64,000 nt of DNA. Source: Weissella confusa. Lineage in GTDB: Bacteria > Bacillota > Bacilli > Lactobacillales > Lactobacillaceae. A model generated the notes under the pieces. That model had not been told where the DNA came from, searched no databases, and was given only the letters and a program-made list of their open reading frames with translations. The stretch spans positions 62,001-126,000 of the forward strand of contig JAAOED010000003.1 in the NCBI GenBank assembly GCA_016466735.1, in the 5' to 3' direction. Both the position numbers and the translations under genes were made by a program. This document shows positions 20,858 through 30,011 of the stretch, piece after piece (the stretch's first letter is position 1; the number at the start of each line of letters is the position of its first letter).

Positions 20858-21059
20858 TGTATGCCGCCGACAGACAAACAGCGTAAAAACAATACAAATA
20901 TTGGGTGATTATTTGTTTCATAGCTAATAAAATCACACGTTGTATTTTCATTTATCTGTTTATGTGTTTTTGGAGAGTGCTACAAATTGTGCTACATTTT
21001 CAATTTTTGTTGTGTATTGTATAATTAATTTTAACTTAACCACATAAGGAGAAACTTAC
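20858..21059. other. AT-rich border region, probable attL neighbourhood
   Basis: No gene. It holds a direct repeat GTGCTACA (20977-20984 and 20989-20996), such as might be an integrase arm site, and a promoter for the next gene with -10 TATAAT (21020-21025) and a weak -35 TTTTCA 17 bp upstream. Attachment-site status is inference. Confidence 0.4.
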
Positions 21060-21407
21060 ATGACTAAATTAACTCATTGGACACAAAGAGTCCTCCAATT
21101 TTTGGCATCAGAAACTGAAGACGACCGTATTTTATATGTAGGGAAGTTCAACGAGCTAATCGGCAATGGTTTCACTGAACGACAGGCATATATCAATCTG
21201 CACCGTGAGATTGTAGAGCCATTGCTTGAGAATGCTGACCTAACATGGGAAGAATATACCGAAGCAACTGCTAAGGCTATGAAGCGTCCTACATTATATG
21301 ATGTTAAGGTATGGATCGAGCTTGCTACAAAGATAGGTCCATCTGCGGCAACAGGAAACTGGCACGCAGTTGAACATAACTGGGAATGGGATGTTCCAAC
21401 TAAATAA
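21060..21407 (+). CDS. Hypothetical protein, 115 aa, possible prophage cargo gene
   Basis: Soluble acidic protein (MTKLTHWTQRVLQFLASETE...) with no motif I recognise. It has its own promoter (TATAAT at 21020), AAGGAG at the right distance and its own terminator, and lies between attL and the lysis genes on the strand opposite to the late genes. That is the classic place of a lysogenic-conversion gene expressed from the dormant prophage. It could also be the last host gene if attL lies further right. Confidence 0.65.
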   Translation: MTKLTHWTQRVLQFLASETEDDRILYVGKFNELIGNGFTERQAYINLHREIVEPLLENADLTWEEYTEATAKAMKRPTLYDVKVWIELATKIGPSAATGNWHAVEHNWEWDVPTK

Positions 21408-21412
21408 CAAAA

Positions 21413-21461
21413 AAGCCCGTCTGGATTAAGTACCTTTGTACCTAGTCCAGACGGGCTTTAT
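21413..21461. terminator. Terminator, strong GC stem
   Basis: AAAGCCCGTCTGGA pairs with TCCAGACGGGCTTT around an inner hairpin GTACCTTTGTAC. A-run before and T-rich after; it serves the gene ending at 21407 and probably the late transcript from the other side. Confidence 0.88.
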
Positions 21462-21491
21462 ATATTTGCGACCATCAAAGATTAGGGTCGC

Positions 21492-21517
21492 TAAACTGGT
21501 CGAATTCGACCAGTTTA
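21492..21517. repeat. Perfect 26-bp palindrome after the endolysin gene
   Basis: TAAACTGGTCGAATTCGACCAGTTTA is a perfect palindrome without a spacer, four bases after the endolysin stop codon. There is no T-run, so it is not a normal terminator; it may be a transcript 3'-end stabiliser or a protein-binding site. Confidence 0.85.
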
Positions 21518-21521
21518 AATT

Positions 21522-22781
21522 CTAGTTAGCAAATGCAGCTTGCAACCAAACCGATTCACCATTCATCTCTACTTCAATTGATGATCCAACGCGTTGAAGC
21601 ACCTTGTACTTACCATTCAAAGTGAAGTATTCAGTCACTCCATTATTACCAAGGCCGTTTTGGTCAGCCAAAGCATTTCCAAAGCGGTCAGTTAACGTAA
21701 TTGGTGCGGCTGGCATATCGTTGTGATAATCAGCGACCGGAATTGACATGTCATCATTACGTGCGTATACACCACCAAATTCATATTGCCAGCTATCCAA
21801 AACGAATACGCCATTGAATTCTGCCATGTCAGATTGCGTGTTAGCGTCCAAAATTTCAACATTCTTCTTGTTTACCCAAGAATAGATATTGTCCAATAAT
21901 ACACGGTCTCCATCGACTTCTAATACCTTGTGTGGCACACCCTTGATAAAGTAAGGAATGTTTTCACCAGTTGCGTAGTTGTTTGCGCTGAAGTTAACCT
22001 TTACGGTCATTCCTGCTGCAATATCTGACTTCGGAGTGTTGTCGGCTTCCTTACCGGCGTCCACAGCTGGCGTGTCCGTGTTTGGCTTGCTAGGATTACC
22101 GTTCTTGTACCCATTATCAGTGATACCCGTTAAATCAACGTTACCGTCCAATCCACCAGCAATGTATGATGCAGTGAATTGAAATAGTTGCACGTTATCA
22201 AACGAAGGGAAGTAATTGTAATTTGGATTTGGTGTAACCTCATAGTTAGGATACTCAGCCAGCCAAAGTGGGTACTTATTTGCAATGGTTTGCAAATCAA
22301 GGTTTGCCATCAAGAAATTCTTGTAACCATATAACATAGCCGTCTTTCCTTTCGATTGAATATAATCCAATCCGTACATAACGACATCTGTATTAGTTGC
22401 GCCTTGCTCAATATCCAAAGCAAAGATTGCGCCTTGTGGCGTTTGGCTTTTTGCCAGATAGTGATCAATCACTGCCTTCATAGTCGCGCGGTCAGTAACG
22501 CCATCAACGAAAATATAATCGTGCGCACGCTTGCCCTGGGCAATTGCATACTGAACTTGCGTTGGATACGTGTATTGATCAACGTAGCCATGTCCAGCGT
22601 AGTACCCGCCAATCTGCGCAATTGCAAACTTATCGTGGCCATAACCAAACTTACCTTGTGAGCCTTGATAGATTGACCAGTCAACTCCTTGGTCACCCTT
22701 TGCAGCGAACGCCGTTGGTGTTGCTCCGGCAAATAAAAAGGCCGCCATTCCGGCGACCAGGATTGTCTTAATCTTACCCAT
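21522..22781 (-). CDS. Endolysin, GH25 lysozyme with signal peptide
   Basis: 419 aa. A signal sequence (KTILVAGMAAFLFAGATPTAFAA, residues 4-26) precedes a GH25 catalytic domain: GVDWSIYQG (first Asp), FALDIEQG (DxE pair) and PLWLAEYP. A linker rich in Thr/Pro/Asp (220-250) leads to two C-terminal SH3-like repeats (about 260-320 and 350-419) for wall binding. A TTG in frame at 22790 is shown by the open frame, but ATG 22781 has AAAGGAG nine bases upstream. Overlaps the holin by 8 bp. A signal-peptide lysin can be exported by Sec, as in oenococcal phage Lys44. Confidence 0.92.
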   Translation of the reverse strand: MGKIKTILVAGMAAFLFAGATPTAFAAKGDQGVDWSIYQGSQGKFGYGHDKFAIAQIGGYYAGHGYVDQYTYPTQVQYAIAQGKRAHDYIFVDGVTDRATMKAVIDHYLAKSQTPQGAIFALDIEQGATNTDVVMYGLDYIQSKGKTAMLYGYKNFLMANLDLQTIANKYPLWLAEYPNYEVTPNPNYNYFPSFDNVQLFQFTASYIAGGLDGNVDLTGITDNGYKNGNPSKPNTDTPAVDAGKEADNTPKSDIAAGMTVKVNFSANNYATGENIPYFIKGVPHKVLEVDGDRVLLDNIYSWVNKKNVEILDANTQSDMAEFNGVFVLDSWQYEFGGVYARNDDMSIPVADYHNDMPAAPITLTDRFGNALADQNGLGNNGVTEYFTLNGKYKVLQRVGSSIEVEMNGESVWLQAAFAN

Positions 22782-23097
22782 TATTGTCAACTCCTTTGTT
22801 GGCTTTCAACTCTTGCTCAATAGCTCCTTCAATCTGTGAATCAGAGAAACGTCCGGTCAAACCGTTCGCCTCAATCCGGTCCTTAACAAATTGAACCGCG
22901 TCTCGTTGCTTTGCACTTCCTTGACCAGACCCCCAAGTCTTCTCAGCAATTGCAATACCTTGATTAATCCAGTCATAAAACATAGACAGGTTTTCATTTT
23001 TAGTATGACTCTTAAGCCAGTCCACTAAAACCGTAGCGACCACACCAAAAATCCCCGTATTGATTACCAACACGAGGATACTAATTACCTTATCCAT
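22774..23097 (-). CDS. Holin, phage LL-H type
   Basis: 107 aa with one N-terminal membrane segment (ISILVLVINTGIFGVVATVLVDWL) and a cytoplasmic part (IAEKTWGSGQGSAKQRDAVQFVKDRIEANG) characteristic of the LLH holin family. ATG at 23097 has AAGGAG ten bases upstream; a GTG at 23106 is the alternative. It controls membrane collapse at lysis and overlaps both neighbours, so the lysis genes are translationally coupled. Confidence 0.88.
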   Translation of the reverse strand: MDKVISILVLVINTGIFGVVATVLVDWLKSHTKNENLSMFYDWINQGIAIAEKTWGSGQGSAKQRDAVQFVKDRIEANGLTGRFSDSQIEGAIEQELKANKGVDNNG

Positions 23098-23539
23098 TAT
23101 TCTCACGCTCCTTATGCATTTTCTCGGCTTCTTTCACGTATGCCGTTTTACCATCTAAAATTTGTAAATTTGAAACATGGTTATAAATCACTTCACCTGT
23201 TCCATTACCGCCTAAATTGCTATATCCCTCATATAAATACTGAAAGTTATTCAACTCATCAATGGTCGCGAATCCTTGCTTGATTAGTCGCTCACCTTCT
23301 GCATAAACCCGATCATGTAACGCTGCTAATTGAGCCTTCACTAACTTATCTTGCACAGCCATAAACGAAACTACCGTATCTGATAACTCGGCTGTACGTT
23401 TTTCCAATGCCGTTGTCCGTTCGTCTCGTTTCCCCTTGACGTGTTTAAAAATCGGGATTCCAGCAAAGGCTGCCGCCGCCGTGCCCATAGCGGCGAACAA
23501 AGCGGTTGACTGCTGAATTAAATTTATCAACTTCTCCAT
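23090..23539 (-). CDS. Membrane-anchored phage protein, possible second holin or antiholin
   Basis: 149 aa with an N-terminal hydrophobic helix (STALFAAMGTAAAAFAGIPIF) and a long charged helical region (TALEKRTAELSDTVVSFMAV). The position next to the holin and the XhlA-like layout suggest a role in lysis timing, but I do not recognise the family. Overlaps the holin start by 8 bp. Confidence 0.7.
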   Translation of the reverse strand: MEKLINLIQQSTALFAAMGTAAAAFAGIPIFKHVKGKRDERTTALEKRTAELSDTVVSFMAVQDKLVKAQLAALHDRVYAEGERLIKQGFATIDELNNFQYLYEGYSNLGGNGTGEVIYNHVSNLQILDGKTAYVKEAEKMHKERENNG

Positions 23540-23566
23540 CTACTCTCTATTCCTTCGCGTATAGTA

Positions 23567-26362
23567 TTAATTTGGCCATAGGTCAGATGTTATCCATGAC
23601 GCATTTGCTGTGATAAATTTATTAGTGCGATTGTCAGGGAGATTGCGATTCGTAATCTTTGCCGAACGCGACCCATTTGGTGAGTAATACGACAAGAATC
23701 CAGTTCCCGAACCGTATGTTGCCGGAAAATTGATACGCCAATTATCTGGCGTGAACCCTGCCGGCGTTGTAATAGACGTTACGTCAGCGTCCCAACTTGT
23801 ATTCAAGATGCCCGTATACGTCCCTGAAATTTCCAAATCAACGAAATTACCCGTGCGACGAAACTTGAACGTCAGACCAGAAGCAGTGACTTCTTTCATG
23901 AGAACGGGCATATCCGTGGCCCCGCTTACCGTAAGACGGCTGACAGTTGCGGCCTCGTTGTTAGCCAATAACTCATGGCCAGCTGGATTAACAATTGTTC
24001 CGTCAGTCTTGAAGTTCCACCACTTACCGCTCGTTCCGCCGTCTTGGTAGCCGGTACCAATATAAACTTCATTATCACCAACCAACACAGCATGTTCCGT
24101 TCCAGCGCCGTTAATATTCATTGCAGTGGGCGTCTTACCCGTAGCAAGAGCCGCAAGGAACGCACGCCCTGACTCACCACCACCAACGATGGTCAAACCA
24201 CCTGCACCGAGAGAAAATCCCATGTTGCCTGACGTGTTACCAATATCTGCACGAGTTTCAATGAATCGCGTATTTCCTGATACATCACTAGATGAGAAGT
24301 AGTACCCAGAATTTGAGTTATCCGCATTAGTTGCCACAATCGCATCAGAAAAGCTTTTTACGCCGGCAATTGTTTCACTACCAGAACGGTGCACGAGGTT
24401 TGCGCCACTTGTGGACATAGTTACATTGCCAGAACCATCCATGCTTACAGAACCAGCTACATCACCAGTCAATGCAAGAGTGCGAGCTGTTTGCCACTTT
24501 GTAGCTGTCGCCGCGTTACCACTCGTTGATTGATTTCCAGCAGCATTAACGCCGGGTAGGTTGATATCAGCTGAGCCATCAAAGCTAACACCACCAATTT
24601 TACGGGCGGTCTTTAGCGTAGTTGCCGTAGCTGCGTTACCGGTCAATTCACCAGCAAGACCAGCTGAAAACGTCTTCTTGCCCGTAAACGTCTCGGCAGT
24701 ATCCAAGTGCGCAACCAGCGCATCATTAGCAACCGCCTTCCATGATGACCACGCACCACCAGTCTTAGTCGTCCACCAAGCATTGTTGTTAGAGTCGACC
24801 AGCTGCATGAAACCATTTTTAGTTGATTGAATAACTTCAACAACGAAATAATTTGATGATCCACTGGGCTTATTGGTTGCTTCAATATTTGCATAGTAAT
24901 AAAAGCCGTTATCCAACGTGAAGACATCTTTGTTAGTGCTAATTAGTTGCACAACCGGGTCGACGTTAATATCAGTCGTCCCATCAAAGTTTGCACCATT
25001 AATCTTGCGTGCATTGGCTAGTTTTGTAGCACTTGTGGCATTGCCAGTCAATGCACCGCTAAGACCATCAGTGAACGTCTTAGACCCGCCAATCGCTTCA
25101 GCTCCTGACTTATGAACTAAGTTACTGTCGTTATTTGGTGGGTAAACTGATGGCATTGTAGCCGTCTTGACATTAACACCAGTAATTTCACCGGATGTAT
25201 TAGTCGTAATGCTATCAATGATTGTCACAGTTCCACCAACAGCAAGCGATTGTGCTGATGAAGTATTCGTACGTGTAGTTGCAGATTCTGTTAGCGCAAT
25301 GTCAACATTACCTGAGCCATCAAACGTACCAGTACCAGTTGCAGCGCCACTAAACGAAATTGTGCGCGCTGTCTTTAGCTTTGTTGCGGTGTCAGCATTT
25401 CCTTGCAAGTTAGCAATAATAGCAGAACTAAATGTCTTAGACCCACCAATCGTCTCATTGCCTGTCTTGTGGACGGCAGAAGCATCCACGTTTGAAAGTT
25501 CCGCTGCAGTAGAAAAACGGTTCCACGCTGTATACGTAGAACCGTTCTTTACACGGAAATATGATTGACCATTAGAAATGTCAGTAAATCGCTCAACGTT
25601 GCTTTCTTTAACGAACACATACGTTTCAGCTGCGCCATTCGGCTTGTCAGACGTTGTCTTTGAAGCATTTGTTGAAATGTAAACGCCGTTACTCAAACTT
25701 GACAGTGCAACGTCAGCATTGATAGCCAGCGTATTCACACGATCACTTGTTCCTGAATTTCCACTAACCGAACCAACAATTGTCTTCAAGAAAGTTTTGA
25801 TGTCGTTAATCGTCTCATTGCCTGTCTTGTGGACGGCGGCAGTATCGTCAGCCTTCTTTGCGTCACGTTGGTCGATATACTTCTGCAAAGCAATGTAATC
25901 AGCAACCGTCAGCATTCCAGCATACTGAGTGTTAACAGTTACGATTGACGTATCGCTGATTGCAAATGAAACGTCCAAATTAATTGTCTGCGCTGATTGT
26001 CCATTATACGCAGGAACCAACGTGGTCTCATTCGTATTGATAATTCCAAGGACATAATTATCAGTACCGTAGACACCGGTAATTGCAATTCCCTTCAAAT
26101 TATAGTCAGCTGTAACATCACGATTATCAATAATCAGACGAGATTCAACAGTATTAGTCGTTAAATCCGTCGTAACCGTACCCATTGGCTTTGTTTGCTT
26201 AGGATTCAGACCACTAATTTGTGAGTAGGTTAAGTCTTTGGTAAGAGAGACCGTAAAGGTGTAGGCATTGATAATAGACATTTGTCCTTTATCAGCCAGC
26301 GCCTTTGTCATGACATCCTTACCTTCTTCAGTAAAGATTAGGCTAGAAAATTTATTAGCCAT
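23567..26362 (-). CDS. Tail fibre / receptor-binding protein
   Basis: 931 aa. The N-terminus (FSSLIFTEEGKDVMTKALADKGQ) matches the phage tail-fibre attachment domain of PBSX-like phages; the middle holds at least four repeats of the type VHKTGNETIGGSKTFSSAI followed by LQGNADTATKLKTARTI and FDGSGNVDI, typical of trimeric fibres. The C-terminal 200 residues are unlike the repeats and should bind the host surface. ATG shares a base with the upstream stop codon (TGATG). Confidence 0.88.
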   Translation of the reverse strand: MANKFSSLIFTEEGKDVMTKALADKGQMSIINAYTFTVSLTKDLTYSQISGLNPKQTKPMGTVTTDLTTNTVESRLIIDNRDVTADYNLKGIAITGVYGTDNYVLGIINTNETTLVPAYNGQSAQTINLDVSFAISDTSIVTVNTQYAGMLTVADYIALQKYIDQRDAKKADDTAAVHKTGNETINDIKTFLKTIVGSVSGNSGTSDRVNTLAINADVALSSLSNGVYISTNASKTTSDKPNGAAETYVFVKESNVERFTDISNGQSYFRVKNGSTYTAWNRFSTAAELSNVDASAVHKTGNETIGGSKTFSSAIIANLQGNADTATKLKTARTISFSGAATGTGTFDGSGNVDIALTESATTRTNTSSAQSLAVGGTVTIIDSITTNTSGEITGVNVKTATMPSVYPPNNDSNLVHKSGAEAIGGSKTFTDGLSGALTGNATSATKLANARKINGANFDGTTDINVDPVVQLISTNKDVFTLDNGFYYYANIEATNKPSGSSNYFVVEVIQSTKNGFMQLVDSNNNAWWTTKTGGAWSSWKAVANDALVAHLDTAETFTGKKTFSAGLAGELTGNAATATTLKTARKIGGVSFDGSADINLPGVNAAGNQSTSGNAATATKWQTARTLALTGDVAGSVSMDGSGNVTMSTSGANLVHRSGSETIAGVKSFSDAIVATNADNSNSGYYFSSSDVSGNTRFIETRADIGNTSGNMGFSLGAGGLTIVGGGESGRAFLAALATGKTPTAMNINGAGTEHAVLVGDNEVYIGTGYQDGGTSGKWWNFKTDGTIVNPAGHELLANNEAATVSRLTVSGATDMPVLMKEVTASGLTFKFRRTGNFVDLEISGTYTGILNTSWDADVTSITTPAGFTPDNWRINFPATYGSGTGFLSYYSPNGSRSAKITNRNLPDNRTNKFITANASWITSDLWPN

Positions 26363-26964
26363 CACTTATCCTCGCTTTCATAGATTTGATACGTCAACGT
26401 ATTACTGCTGATACCACGCACAGCTAACACGGCATTTGAATTATCAACGAATGTTACTTCATCAACACGCACGCCAGCTGCAACACCACTTCGAATTCGA
26501 TCAATGATGTAGTTCTGTTCCCATTCGGTATTGGCCCATTGCAGCGGAATATTACGGATTGCAATTGCTAATGGCTCACCGTTATCAACAGTCGTTCCAT
26601 TCCACTTACGCAACGGTTCTATCTCAATGCCCTTCTTAGGAATATTCAATGACCTTGCAATGATGTCCAACAGGCCATTCACCGTTGAGATACCGGAATT
26701 GATTGCCATTTTTGAACGAATCATAATGCGATAGAAACTATCGTCAGCCTCACCGCGCAATTGATTATATTGAGCACCGATTGCATCCAGCACTTCACCG
26801 TTGGCATTATCCAACTCTCGAAAATCTTCAATCGTCGTAAACAAGTCTTGTAGCTGTTTAAATTGCCATTGCAACCATTCAGCGAACAACATTGTTTGAC
26901 GACCATACCGGCTAATTGGCGCCGGTAGCATAGCTAGAAACTGCTCTTTAAAACTATTTGCCAT
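26362..26964 (-). CDS. Baseplate protein, XkdU / Mu gp48-like
   Basis: 200 aa. The N-terminal part (LDNANGEVLDAIGAQYNQLRGEADDSFYRIMIRSKMAINSG) and the position between baseplate J and the tail fibre match the Mu gp48/XkdU (DUF2313) group of wedge proteins. Overlaps the baseplate J gene by 11 bp. Confidence 0.82.
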   Translation of the reverse strand: MANSFKEQFLAMLPAPISRYGRQTMLFAEWLQWQFKQLQDLFTTIEDFRELDNANGEVLDAIGAQYNQLRGEADDSFYRIMIRSKMAINSGISTVNGLLDIIARSLNIPKKGIEIEPLRKWNGTTVDNGEPLAIAIRNIPLQWANTEWEQNYIIDRIRSGVAAGVRVDEVTFVDNSNAVLAVRGISSNTLTYQIYESEDK

Positions 26965-28111
26965 TCTTGGTCACCACCAAACTATCAGCTGTCGTCGTCG
27001 CAATACTGAACTGCGTCAATGGAATATCGGTCATTGACTGGGAAGCTGCTTTGGTTCCAATCTTGACCGTTGCCACAACAATACCGTTCACGTTGTCATA
27101 AATGTACTTGTACAAGTATGAGAAGCGAACAGTTCCACCCATGGGAACGCTACCAAGATAGTCGTTCACAGCCTTCTTAACTTGATCAACACCGTCAATT
27201 TCGAAGTCGTTGTTAGTCGTAACGTCAACAGTCACGAAAATCGTTTCCTTAGTAGCATAATCGAACGCGACTACATTACCGGAAAAGCCAGCAGCGTCAG
27301 TCATCGTCTCTGTATGGCTGCCGACCATTAATATACCCGCCGAAACGGAATTGAACAGTGCATCTGCAATCTTCATTTCTTCACCACCATCAACATAGAC
27401 GTGAATTGTCTTAGCTGGGTTGCCGTATGAATCGACTGCCATTGTATTGTTCGTAACAACTTGAACACTCTTAACCCCTGGAACTTCCATAACGGCGGAA
27501 ATTACACCATTGACTGGGCTAGATGGCTTGGTATCATTGGCCAATCGAACACGATGCGCCAGTTCAGCATCCGTTTCGATATTTGCACCATTTTCCACGG
27601 CTTGTGGGTTGGTAACAGTGAAAATATCAGACGTTGGTTCAACCTGAGAAGTGATTGCATTGGCCGGTACGTTGTATTGCGCCCCAGTTTCCATTGCATA
27701 CGCCGTTCCAGCCCCTGTTCCTGACGCAGATAACAGTACATCAGAACCTAACTGGTAGATTTTTCCGTCAGTCGTTTTGAACATTTTCCCAGCCAGAATG
27801 ACAAAACCAGGCGTACCAGTAAACGACAAGTCAACAATTGCTTGCTCGGCTGGATTGCGATACAAGCCAAAGTTAGAAGCAATCTTATCCAACGAAACAC
27901 CGGTTGCTGTGCTCAAATACTGACTGTTATAGACCTTTTCAGCAAGCTTATAAATCAAGTCCAAAAAGAACGCCATCAGACGGATTAAGACACCAGCGAC
28001 GGAGTGCGCAGATGTGTCGGAATCAGAACCAAACAGCTCTTGCCACTTGGCAGTCAAATCAACAACGATTGTTTCGTATTGTGGCCGTGTGAAGCCATTA
28101 CTATCCAACAT
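26954..28111 (-). CDS. Baseplate J-like wedge protein
   Basis: 385 aa of the baseplate J family (XkdT/Mu gp47 type), the wedge that links hub to tail fibres in contractile tails. Visible family segments include LYKLAEKVYNSQYLSTATGVSLDKIASNFG and DAELAHRVRLAND.KPSSPVNG. It is the clearest sign of a myovirus-type tail. Overlaps both neighbours. Confidence 0.93.
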   Translation of the reverse strand: MLDSNGFTRPQYETIVVDLTAKWQELFGSDSDTSAHSVAGVLIRLMAFFLDLIYKLAEKVYNSQYLSTATGVSLDKIASNFGLYRNPAEQAIVDLSFTGTPGFVILAGKMFKTTDGKIYQLGSDVLLSASGTGAGTAYAMETGAQYNVPANAITSQVEPTSDIFTVTNPQAVENGANIETDAELAHRVRLANDTKPSSPVNGVISAVMEVPGVKSVQVVTNNTMAVDSYGNPAKTIHVYVDGGEEMKIADALFNSVSAGILMVGSHTETMTDAAGFSGNVVAFDYATKETIFVTVDVTTNNDFEIDGVDQVKKAVNDYLGSVPMGGTVRFSYLYKYIYDNVNGIVVATVKIGTKAASQSMTDIPLTQFSIATTTADSLVVTKNGK

Positions 28112-28448
28112 CCAAAATCACCTCCGTAGTTTTTTGTTCACCATCAATAACTAAATCAAGTTTGATGTTTGCAACTCGTGCTGATAAATCAGCTGTAATT
28201 ACTACATCGTTCACTGCATTAATTCGTGGCTCTTGTGTCAAAGCATCACGAATAGCCGTGACAGCATAGCGTTCATTGTATTGCTTACCAATCAAGTCAC
28301 TGGTATCAAGCCCCATTTCAGCGTCGCCAATGAATGAGCCTAAGCTTGTTTCCAAAATAATCCTGATTGATTGCATAACTTCTTGATCAGCGTCAATGGC
28401 GTGTGCAAAGTCGATATCGCCATCATCAGCTAACAAAATATCTCGCAT
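28101..28448 (-). CDS. Baseplate wedge protein, gp25/DUF2634-like (XkdS)
   Basis: 115 aa, small wedge protein next to baseplate J. The pattern DIDFAHAIDADQEVMQSIRIIL...IGDAEMGLD and the position match XkdS/T4 gp25 proteins that join wedge to tail tube. Confidence 0.85.
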   Translation of the reverse strand: MRDILLADDGDIDFAHAIDADQEVMQSIRIILETSLGSFIGDAEMGLDTSDLIGKQYNERYAVTAIRDALTQEPRINAVNDVVITADLSARVANIKLDLVIDGEQKTTEVILDVG

Positions 28449-28807
28449 TAGTACACCTCGATAATGAATGCATCATTAAGACTGTGCATTCTAGTATTTG
28501 ACAACGGGAACTCATCATTGCTGCCGTTGAAAGCGGCAATCGATCTGTCAATGAACAGTATCACGACCACGTCACCAACATGGACTTCATCACGCAACAT
28601 TCGCCCAATATGCACACCAACAAGTGGTGCGCGGCTATTTCCGTCACTCTTCATAGCTAATGGCTGGACTTGAGCCTTTTTGCCGTCAGCATAGATACGG
28701 TCCACACGACCCAACTGGGCGACGTTGATATTAGCAGAAATATTGTCAGGCAAAATATGCGTGAAGAACTCCACGTCATTGTTGTTTTTCTTAGCTTTTT
28801 TAGCCAT
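28448..28807 (-). CDS. Baseplate spike/hub protein, XkdR or gp138-like
   Basis: 119 aa with an OB-like beta pattern (VDRIYADGKKAQVQPL and VHVGDVVVILFIDRS). Position between the gp25-like and XkdQ-like genes matches XkdR/DUF2577 or gp138 N-terminal domain spike proteins. Confidence 0.7.
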   Translation of the reverse strand: MAKKAKKNNNDVEFFTHILPDNISANINVAQLGRVDRIYADGKKAQVQPLAMKSDGNSRAPLVGVHIGRMLRDEVHVGDVVVILFIDRSIAAFNGSNDEFPLSNTRMHSLNDAFIIEVY

Positions 28808-29670
28808 TACTTCACCCCAATTTCAATTGATGTAGTCGGACTGGTACCGTCAAATGCATGTTCGCCACTAATCACAGTTCCCGTAATGTTAACGAACGTA
28901 CTTTGAATGTGGACATACTCACCAGTAGTAATTCGATAATTTAACAGACTCTCCGCTGAATATTGGTAGCGACCCATGCCGTCATCATCTTCATCCTTAA
29001 CCCAGTCTTCATCTCGTCGCTCCATTGTTGGTGACGAAATCAAACCAGAACCATTGTTTAACTCAGCAGTACCGGTGTTGTTGTCGTCGTACATGTAACG
29101 CAATGTCAATTGTCCACGTCGATAGAACAAAGCTGAATGCGTGTCGCCAGCAATCTCTGCTAGTGCATCTAACGGTGAGCCGTCGACGGTATATCCTTCT
29201 GAATAGACATGATCCTCACGCATTGAAACTTTGTTCAGATTAATACCAGAAACACTGACAATCTTGTCGATTATTGTTGAAGCCGCCGTTCCTTCACCAA
29301 ACGTCAGTGATACATCTGGTAGCTTGCGATAATCAGTTCCTTCTACGACTCGTAATGTGTACTTATGGTCGCCGCCTTCAATCGTTGGCACCGTCGTTTT
29401 ATAGATAAATCCATCAAACAAAATACCGGTGTCACCGCTATAACCAGCAATCACTTGGACACGGTCACCTTCGTGAACACGATTGAAACTAATTTGTGAC
29501 ATATTCCAAATAACGATTTCACCGACACTCTGGTCATTGGTGTTATCAAATGGAATAGTAAATTCAATGTCCATGCTGTCGTTTGATTTTTGGTGATGGT
29601 ATATGAGTTGTCCGGAGTCAGTCCAGATACTCAATTGAATTTCAAAATTGTATTGCACTGCATTTGCCAT
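28807..29670 (-). CDS. Baseplate hub protein, XkdQ / gpD-like
   Basis: 287 aa hub-type protein with beta-rich halves (SVGEIVIWNMSQISFNRVHEGDRVQVIAGY, GILFDGFIYKTTV) as in late-control gpD/XkdQ families, forming the ring under the tail tube. The ATG overlaps the previous stop codon. Confidence 0.8.
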   Translation of the reverse strand: MANAVQYNFEIQLSIWTDSGQLIYHHQKSNDSMDIEFTIPFDNTNDQSVGEIVIWNMSQISFNRVHEGDRVQVIAGYSGDTGILFDGFIYKTTVPTIEGGDHKYTLRVVEGTDYRKLPDVSLTFGEGTAASTIIDKIVSVSGINLNKVSMREDHVYSEGYTVDGSPLDALAEIAGDTHSALFYRRGQLTLRYMYDDNNTGTAELNNGSGLISSPTMERRDEDWVKDEDDDGMGRYQYSAESLLNYRITTGEYVHIQSTFVNITGTVISGEHAFDGTSPTTSIEIGVK

Positions 29671-30011
29671 TACATCAGCTCCCCATCATCTTCTAAAGTC
29701 ATCAGATACAGAAAAACGGTCTTTCCGAAATTATCCGGAGAGACCGTTGTTTCTTTCTGTGATTCATCAAACGGCATGATATCGACTGCCGGTATTGCTG
29801 GGTTAGTATAGTCAGCCCACAAGCGACGCCCATAAACTAACTTCTCGCCCAAAACAATTGGCACCATTGAATTGTCATACAAATCGACTGTGTAGAATTC
29901 ACCATAATCATTGTAATTAAATTGTAGATAGACGTTGCCACCACCTAATTCAATTTCAAAAATCTCAGGCAGCTGTGCAACGTTTACGTCAATATATGCT
30001 CGTAATGCCAT
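29670..30011 (-). CDS. Small baseplate protein (DUF6983/Pam3 gp18-like)
   Basis: 113 aa, beta-rich (FEIELGGGNVYLQFNYNDYGEFYTVDLYD), of the type often seen between LysM and hub genes in myophage tails. The frame is open to 30068; the ATG at 30011 shares a base with the upstream stop codon (TAATG), which supports that start. Confidence 0.72.
   Translation of the reverse strand: MALRAYIDVNVAQLPEIFEIELGGGNVYLQFNYNDYGEFYTVDLYDNSMVPIVLGEKLVYGRRLWADYTNPAIPAVDIMPFDESQKETTVSPDNFGKTVFLYLMTLEDDGELM

Noticed and set aside
20977-20996. attL core GTGCTACA...GTGCTACA
   Set aside because: A short direct repeat alone does not prove an att core, and attR lies outside the window so the match cannot be tested.
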